From Methylocystis silviterrae (GTDB lineage: Bacteria; Pseudomonadota; Alphaproteobacteria; Rhizobiales; Beijerinckiaceae), in assembly GCF_013350005.1 (NCBI RefSeq), contig NZ_JABVWW010000001.1, forward strand, positions 1 to 64,000: DNA of 64,000 nt. The letters run 5' to 3'. The notes beneath the pieces were generated by a model. The model did not search any database. It was not told where the DNA came from and worked only from the letters and a program-made list of their open reading frames with translations. Positions 59,283 through 64,000 of the stretch are shown here, in pieces (the first letter of the stretch is position 1; the number at the start of each line of letters is the position of its first letter). The translations under genes were made by a program, and so were the position numbers.

Positions 59283-61490
59283 TCACGCCGCCAATTTCCG
59301 AGTCATGAAGCGTCCGTAGAAAGTTTCGCCCTTCGCCGCCATGTCGCGCAGCAGTTGCGGCGGCTCGAAACGCTTGCCGTATGTTGCGGCGAGCTTGTCG
59401 CAGAGCGCGACGAAGGCCTTCGCGCCCATGCCGTCGATGTAGGAGATGACGCCGCCGGTGAAGGGCGCGAAGCCGAAGCCGAGAATTGAGCCGACGTCGG
59501 CCTCGCGCGGATCGGTGACGACGCCCTCCGCCATGGCGCGCGCCGCCTCGACCGCTTGCGTCACGAGAAAGCGCTGCTTCATTTCGGCGACGTCGAGCGT
59601 ATCGGGGTCGATCTCATTCTGCGCCAGGGCCGAGAGACCGGGCCAGAGGCTTTTCGTTCCATTGGTCTGATAGTCGTAGAAGCCCTTGCCGTTCTTGCGG
59701 CCGAACCGGCCGTTTTCCTCGACCATGAAGCGCAGCACGCGCTCCTGCGCGGGATCGACGGAGCCTTCGCCGAGGTCTTTCTTCGTCGCCTGCAGGATTT
59801 TCCACCCGAGATCGAGCGCGACTTCGTCGTTGAGCGACAATGGCCCAACCGGCATGCCGGCCATGCGGGCGACATTCTCGATCATCGCCGGCGGCACGCC
59901 GTCGACCAGCATGATCTGCCCTTCACGAACATAATTGAGCACGCAGCGATTGGCGAAAAAGCCGCGCGAGTCGTTGACGACGATCGGCGTCTTCTTGATG
60001 ATGCGGACGAAGTCGAGCGCCGTGGCCAGCGCGCGATCGCTCGTTTTCTCGCCCATGATCACTTCGACGAGCAGCATCTTCTCGACGGGCGAGAAGAAAT
60101 GGATGCCGATGAAGTTCTCGGGCTTCTGCGTGGTTTCCGCGAGCGATGTGATCGGCAGCGTCGACGTGTTCGAGGCGAAGATCACGTCGGCGCCCACAAC
60201 CTCCTGCGCGCGCTTGGTGACGTCCGCCTTGACCGCGCGGTCCTCGAATACGGCTTCGAGCACGAGATCGCACCCTTTGAGCGCCGCATAATCGGCGGTG
60301 GCGACGACGCGCGCCATCAGCGAATCCTTGTCGGCCGCGGTGGCGCGGCCCTTGCTGACAGAACTCGAGATGAGCTTGTCGATCGTCGCCACGCCCTTGT
60401 CGGCGCTCTCCTGATCGCGATCGATGAGAACGACGTCGAGGCCGTTCAGCGCGCTGATATAGCCGACGCCCGCGCCCATGAAGCCCGCGCCGATAATGCC
60501 GATCTTTTTGAGATTGGTGGGGCCGACGTCCTTGGGCCGATGCGCGCCCTTGTCCAATTCATTCTTCGAGAGAAACAGCGAGCGGATCATCGCCGCCGCT
60601 TCCTTCGAGCGCAGGATATGCGCGAACCAGCGCGATTCGACGGTCAGCGCCTGGTCCATCGGCAATTGCAGCCCTTCATAGACGGCGTGCAGTATGGCCT
60701 TGGCGGCGGGATAATTGTCGTAGGTCTCGCGACGATAGATCGCATTGGCGGCGGGCCAGATCATCATGCCGGTCGGCGAGAACACCCTGCCGGACGGAGT
60801 CTTGAACTCCTTCGCGTTCCATGGCGCCTGCGCCTTGCCGCCGTTGACGATGAAGGCGCGGGCGCGATTGATGATCTCCGCTTTCGGCGCGATCTCGTGC
60901 ACGAGCTTGGCGCCGAGCGCGGCTCTGGGCTTGATCTGATCGCCCCTGAACAGGAATTGCAGCGCATCGCCGGTCTGCATGATGCGCGACACGCGCTGCG
61001 TGCCGCCGGCGCCCGGAAAGAGCCCGACCTTGATTTCCGGCAGCCCGACTTTGGTTTTCTCGTCATCGGCCATCACGCGATAATGGCAGGCGAGCGCAAG
61101 TTCGAAGGCGCCGCCAAGGCAGACGCCGTGAATGGCGACGGCGAAAGGTTTGCCGCAGGTTTCCAGCTTGCGGTAGAGCAGCGAAAGGCGGCGCGAGAAG
61201 TCGAAGAACTGCTTGTTCGCCGCGTCTTCGCCCTGCTCCTTGAGCGCCTTGGCGTATTGCGCGGCGCCATGCTGCAGCATGGAAAGATCGGCGCCGCCGG
61301 AAAAGGCGCTCTTGCCCGACGCGATGACGCATCCCTTGACGTTCGGATCAGCGACCACCGTGTCGATGATCGTCTCCAGCTCGTCCATCACTTCCGGCGT
61401 GATGACGTTCATCGAGCGCTCGGGCATGTCCCAGGTCGCAAGCGCGACGCCGTCGGGATCGGTCTCGAAGCGGAAATTTGTGAGATTCAT
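59283..61490 (-). CDS. Bifunctional enoyl-CoA hydratase / 3-hydroxyacyl-CoA dehydrogenase
   Basis: A 735-residue beta-oxidation enzyme (FadJ/FadB type). The N-terminal crotonase part (about residues 1-200) has the oxyanion loop ASGKSAFSGGADLSML and HGVCLGGAFELALAC. The C-terminal part has a Rossmann loop IGIIGAGFMGAGVGYISAL (about 321-339) and the dehydrogenase segment GIHFFSPVEKMLLVEVI. It works with the thiolase and acyl-CoA dehydrogenase encoded upstream in the same direction. Its Shine-Dalgarno (AAGGA) lies inside the last codons of the preceding small gene, whose stop is only 1 base before this ATG, so translation is likely coupled. Confidence 0.94.
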   Translation of the reverse strand: MNLTNFRFETDPDGVALATWDMPERSMNVITPEVMDELETIIDTVVADPNVKGCVIASGKSAFSGGADLSMLQHGAAQYAKALKEQGEDAANKQFFDFSRRLSLLYRKLETCGKPFAVAIHGVCLGGAFELALACHYRVMADDEKTKVGLPEIKVGLFPGAGGTQRVSRIMQTGDALQFLFRGDQIKPRAALGAKLVHEIAPKAEIINRARAFIVNGGKAQAPWNAKEFKTPSGRVFSPTGMMIWPAANAIYRRETYDNYPAAKAILHAVYEGLQLPMDQALTVESRWFAHILRSKEAAAMIRSLFLSKNELDKGAHRPKDVGPTNLKKIGIIGAGFMGAGVGYISALNGLDVVLIDRDQESADKGVATIDKLISSSVSKGRATAADKDSLMARVVATADYAALKGCDLVLEAVFEDRAVKADVTKRAQEVVGADVIFASNTSTLPITSLAETTQKPENFIGIHFFSPVEKMLLVEVIMGEKTSDRALATALDFVRIIKKTPIVVNDSRGFFANRCVLNYVREGQIMLVDGVPPAMIENVARMAGMPVGPLSLNDEVALDLGWKILQATKKDLGEGSVDPAQERVLRFMVEENGRFGRKNGKGFYDYQTNGTKSLWPGLSALAQNEIDPDTLDVAEMKQRFLVTQAVEAARAMAEGVVTDPREADVGSILGFGFAPFTGGVISYIDGMGAKAFVALCDKLAATYGKRFEPPQLLRDMAAKGETFYGRFMTRKLAA

Positions 61491-61491
61491 T

Positions 61492-61713
61492 TCACGATTC
61501 CTTGCTCAATTCGTCTTCGTCGTCGTCGAACCCAAGATCTAACTCTCGCGGCATCTCATGTATCCTCTCGAGATCGATGTCAGAGCCACGAAGCGGCGAA
61601 TTCATTAGGAATTCCGCAAGGGTTTGTTCTTCGCCGGATGATTGACGACGGATGGGGTCGACCTGCTCGCGATCAAACTTTAGCTCGGTTTTATTTGCGC
61701 CGCTTTTGCTCAT
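61492..61713 (-). CDS. Small protein with Phd/YefM-antitoxin-like C-terminal tail
   Basis: A 73-residue acidic protein. Residues about 30-58 (TLAEFLMNSPLRGSDIDLER, then a P-R-E-L-D-L ending) closely resemble the C-terminal toxin-binding tail of Phd/YefM antitoxins, which usually reads F-L-x-x-S-P-L...D-L-x-R...P-R-x-x-x-L. The usual N-terminal DNA-binding half is missing; the first 30 residues are charged and unlike it. It follows the unknown protein at 61735 by 21 bases and ends 1 base before the bifunctional enzyme gene. Lower GC than neighbours. It may be a tail-only antitoxin; identity rests on motif resemblance. Confidence 0.55.
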   Translation of the reverse strand: MSKSGANKTELKFDREQVDPIRRQSSGEEQTLAEFLMNSPLRGSDIDLERIHEMPRELDLGFDDDEDELSKES

Positions 61714-61734
61714 TTGCTCTGCTCAAAGCTTCCT

Positions 61735-62550
61735 TTAGCGCTTCGTCGACGAAGGTTGACGCACGATTTCGTTCCATAGTTCTTCGTTAGTAACGTCATC
61801 ATCGAAATTTTCGATTGTTTTGACAGCGGGGCCAGAGGGACTCCACAAATCATGAAGAGTGAATTTCTCCCAACCCTCGGCGGTGATGCGGATGATTGTT
61901 TGGCCATACTCGATGAAAAGCGCTGCGAAAGCCGGGGTACGTGACCAATAATCACTGAGCAAGGGAAAAAGAATGTCGAGCGCCGCTTCTTGATGTACGT
62001 TTGGTAATGGCGTGTTTGAATATACGGATAACCATGTCTCTTGACAGTCATGAGTATTGTAGCGGGGCAGCTTGATAAGCTTCTCGTCAACTCTTTCTTG
62101 GATATACGAAGCCCATTCATGTTCTACGCTGTTGCCGCCCCAACCTTCCGATCTCAATCGCTTCTCACTCAGCGATTTTCGTATCTCCGCAGCCGAAAGT
62201 TTCGGCGTCCCTGGTCTAAAAAGACCCAAATCGATTATCGCGTCGGGAAACTCTCTCGCAGCGAGTGCGCGACACTCCGCGTAGTTTTGGGAGGTCGCTT
62301 CCGTTACCTCGATGCCTATCTTGGCATCGCCCAGATAGGCAAAGAAATCCGGTTTGTCGGCGTGGCTTACTGTTAGCGGATAGGTGAGTTTTCCAGTATG
62401 CGCTAAAGAAGAAAGCAGTCGGCAGATTGTCCAGATTTCAGTGTGCTTAGTGGTGCGTCCTTCGGAGAGTCCCGGAACAGAGATATCGATCTTCTGTAAC
62501 TCATAATAGAGTTCGGCCTCATTTTTTGCGCCTGCAATGAGAGTTGTCAC
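61735..62550 (-). CDS. Unknown protein, possible PD-(D/E)XK-like nuclease
   Basis: A protein of about 271 residues with no family I recognise. Near residues 65-85 it reads HADKPDFFAYLGDAKIGIEV, followed by TEA: an Asp in a P-D-F turn, then a strand with I-G-I-E-V-T. This spacing recalls the core of PD-(D/E)XK nucleases, but the last position is Thr (E81-V-T83), not Lys, so the active site is uncertain. The GTG at 62550 is preferred because AAGGAG lies 10 bases upstream; a TTG at 62574 is possible. Codon use is AT-richer and includes AGA and TTA. It lies between thiolase (stop 25 bases away) and the Phd-tail protein. Confidence 0.6.
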   Translation of the reverse strand: MTTLIAGAKNEAELYYELQKIDISVPGLSEGRTTKHTEIWTICRLLSSLAHTGKLTYPLTVSHADKPDFFAYLGDAKIGIEVTEATSQNYAECRALAAREFPDAIIDLGLFRPGTPKLSAAEIRKSLSEKRLRSEGWGGNSVEHEWASYIQERVDEKLIKLPRYNTHDCQETWLSVYSNTPLPNVHQEAALDILFPLLSDYWSRTPAFAALFIEYGQTIIRITAEGWEKFTLHDLWSPSGPAVKTIENFDDDVTNEELWNEIVRQPSSTKR

Positions 62551-62574
62551 GGTGAATCCGCTCCTTGCCCGCAA

Positions 62575-63783
62575 TCACACCCGCTCCACGATCGTCGCCG
62601 TGCCCATGCCGGCGCCGATGCAGAGCGTCACGAGCGCGGTGGATTTTCCCGTGCGCTCCAATTCGTCGATCGCGATTCCCATCAGCATGGCGCCCGTCGC
62701 GCCGAGCGGGTGACCCATGGCGATCGCGCCGCCATTGACGTTGACCTTGGCGGGATCGAGTTCGAAGGCTTCGAGGTAGCGCAGCACGACGGCGGCGAAG
62801 GCTTCGTTCACTTCGAACAGATCAATGTCGCCGATGCTCATGCCGGCGCGACGCAGCACTTTTTTCGTCACGTCGACAGGGCCGGTCAGCATCAGCGCCG
62901 GGTCTGAGCCGATATTGGCGTAGGCGCGAATCTTCACGCGAGGTTTCAGTCCGAGTCTCTCGCCCGCCTCTTTCGAGCCGACGAGCACCGCCGCGGCGCC
63001 ATCAACGATGCCTGACGAATTGCCGGCATGGTGCACGTAATTCAATTTCTCGACTTCGGGATGCGCCTGAATCGCCACCGCGTCGAAGCCGCCTTGCTCC
63101 GCATAAAAGGCGAAGGAGGGCTTCAACGCGGCGAGCGACTGCATGTCGGTTCCCGGCCGCATATGTTCGTCGCGGTCGAGCAGGGTGATGCCGTTGACGT
63201 CCTTCACCGGCACGATCGAATGTTTGAAACGACCTTCTTCCCACGCCCTCGCCGCGCGCTTTTGCGATTCGACGGCGTAGGCGTCGACGTCGTCGCGCGA
63301 GAAACCGTATTTGGTGGCGATGAGATCCGCCGACACGCCCTGCGGCATGAAATAGGAGGGAATGGCGATCGTCGGATCGACGGGCCAGGCGCCGCCCGAC
63401 GCGCCGATGCCGACTCGGCTCATGCTCTCGACGCCGCCGCCGATCGCCAGATCATGCTGGCCGGACATGATCTCGCCGGCGGCGAAATTCACCGAGTCCA
63501 ATCCGGACGCGCAGAAGCGGTTGATCTGCACGCCGGGCACTTTGTAGGAGTAGCCCGATGCAATCGCCGCGGCGCGGGCGATGTCGCCGCCGGCTTCCCC
63601 AACCGGATCGACGCAGCCGAGGATGACGTCGTCGATTTCGGGACCTTCGAGCTTGTTGCGTTTCCTGACCGCCTCTAGCGCCGTGACGGCGAGGCCGAGC
63701 GAGGAGACCTCATGCAAGGAGCCGTCCGGCTTGCCGCGGCCTCGCGGCGTGCGAACGGCGTCATAGATAAAAGCGTCGGCCAT
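62575..63783 (-). CDS. Acetyl-CoA acyltransferase (thiolase)
   Basis: A 402-residue thiolase that closes the beta-oxidation cycle. The active-site Cys is in INRFCASGLDSV (Cys91), the histidine in GGAIAMGHPLGATGA and the second cysteine in LVTLCIGAGMGTA. The start MADAFIYDAVRTPRG at 63783 has AGGAGACGAT directly upstream; the open frame upstream is not conserved. Degradative (FadA-like) use is likely from its neighbours, but acetoacetyl-CoA thiolase activity cannot be excluded. Confidence 0.93.
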   Translation of the reverse strand: MADAFIYDAVRTPRGRGKPDGSLHEVSSLGLAVTALEAVRKRNKLEGPEIDDVILGCVDPVGEAGGDIARAAAIASGYSYKVPGVQINRFCASGLDSVNFAAGEIMSGQHDLAIGGGVESMSRVGIGASGGAWPVDPTIAIPSYFMPQGVSADLIATKYGFSRDDVDAYAVESQKRAARAWEEGRFKHSIVPVKDVNGITLLDRDEHMRPGTDMQSLAALKPSFAFYAEQGGFDAVAIQAHPEVEKLNYVHHAGNSSGIVDGAAAVLVGSKEAGERLGLKPRVKIRAYANIGSDPALMLTGPVDVTKKVLRRAGMSIGDIDLFEVNEAFAAVVLRYLEAFELDPAKVNVNGGAIAMGHPLGATGAMLMGIAIDELERTGKSTALVTLCIGAGMGTATIVERV

Positions 63784-63798
63784 ATCGTCTCCTGTAGC

Positions 63799-63858
63799 GG
63801 CAGTCGGCGGTCGGGCTTCGGCAGTAGGAGGTAACAACTGCCGACTGCCGAAATCCGA
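63799..63858. repeat. Inverted repeat in the thiolase leader
   Basis: GGCAGTCGG (63799-63807) pairs with CCGACTGCC (63841-63849), and TTCGGCAGT (63817-63825) with ACTGCCGAA (63844-63852). The overlapping arms allow alternative hairpins. It lies between the acyl-CoA dehydrogenase stop and the thiolase ribosome-binding site. Confidence 0.5.
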
Positions 63859-63864
63859 CTGACC

Positions 63865-64000
63865 TCAAAACATCTCCTCGGCGAGCGACATCATCGTGTC
63901 GGCGCCGGTTGAAATGCGCGTCAGGCGCAGGCGCGTTTCGGGCAGCATGCGCTCCATGTAGAAGCGCGCGGTCAACAGCTTCGCATCCATCAGTTCGGCC
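63865..64000 (-). CDS. Acyl-CoA dehydrogenase, C-terminal end only
   Basis: The last 44 codons of a minus-strand gene cut by the window end: AELMDAKLLTARFYMERMLP, then a helix rich in Arg/Leu, ending SLAEEMF. This is the usual extreme C-terminus of the long bacterial acyl-CoA dehydrogenases that sit upstream of thiolase. Identity is inferred from that end and from the operon context. Confidence 0.6.
   Translation of the reverse strand, partial: AELMDAKLLTARFYMERMLPETRLRLTRISTGADTMMSLAEEMF

Noticed and set aside
59556-61790. A plus-strand open frame of 744 codons opposite the beta-oxidation enzyme
   Set aside because: Antisense background; it even crosses into the low-GC cassette, where it loses any coding look.

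Overview
The window is GC-rich, densely coding chromosomal DNA. The gene sets and their order point to an alphaproteobacterium of the order Hyphomicrobiales (Rhizobiales): bamE next to DUF177-plsX-fabH-ihfA, lgt-midA-pgeF, sdhE-mfd, and an F1-only atpHAGDC operon. A methylotroph or methanotroph of the Methylocystis/Methylosinus type is a reasonable guess from the copper-type methionine-rich proteins, methylmalonyl-CoA mutase and dispersed palindromes. That genus-level guess is inference, not proof. Almost everything is core metabolism and housekeeping; the accessory material is small and local.

Layout. 1-8352: a cut secreted protein, rnd, a secreted TPR protein, a Bcp-type peroxiredoxin, a very long AsmA/YhdP-like envelope protein and tyrS. 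8471-8736: a collapsed vapBC toxin-antitoxin remnant. 8750-11827: a paired palindromic repeat, then an exopolysaccharide O-acetylation pair (AlgI-like MBOAT plus AlgX/AlgJ-like protein); the MBOAT gene carries an in-frame 108-bp palindromic element. 11843-13534: an EcsC protein and a DUF992 protein with a polyhistidine tail. 13547-21803, all on the minus strand: DUF177, plsX, fabH, ihfA, radA, cvpA, purF, a frameshifted Uma2 fragment and a short-chain dehydrogenase. 21999-27378: bamE, a lytic transglycosylase, a large palindromic repeat abutting argC, DUF1289, a small membrane protein, a flavodoxin-fold protein and a POT peptide transporter.

27713-36846: alaS translationally coupled to a cyclic-nucleotide-gated K+ channel, then the convergent F1 ATP synthase operon (atpHAGDC) with a palindromic element in the atpD-atpC spacer. 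37097-47092: methylthioadenosine phosphorylase, a YheT hydrolase, a methyltransferase, UspA, cytochrome c, a MOSC protein, PsiE, a small cysteine-rich protein, methylmalonyl-CoA mutase, a DUF6494 protein and a DUF2254 protein. 47407-51521: tRNA-Asp, sdhE, mfd and a clear terminator. 51864-54589: a convergent pair of methionine-rich envelope proteins (Spy-like and CueO-like multicopper oxidase). 54806-59162: a TonB-like protein, an AT-richer membrane protein, pgeF, midA and lgt.

59283-64000 is a fatty-acid beta-oxidation operon on the minus strand: acyl-CoA dehydrogenase (cut by the window end), thiolase, and a bifunctional enoyl-CoA hydratase/3-hydroxyacyl-CoA dehydrogenase. Two low-GC genes sit between thiolase and the bifunctional enzyme. 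One is an unknown 271-residue protein with a possible PD-(D/E)XK-like motif; the other is a 73-residue protein ending in a tail that resembles the toxin-binding end of Phd/YefM antitoxins. This cassette is the best candidate in the window for an undescribed toxin-antitoxin or defence module. No CRISPR array, intact insertion sequence, prophage or rRNA operon was seen.
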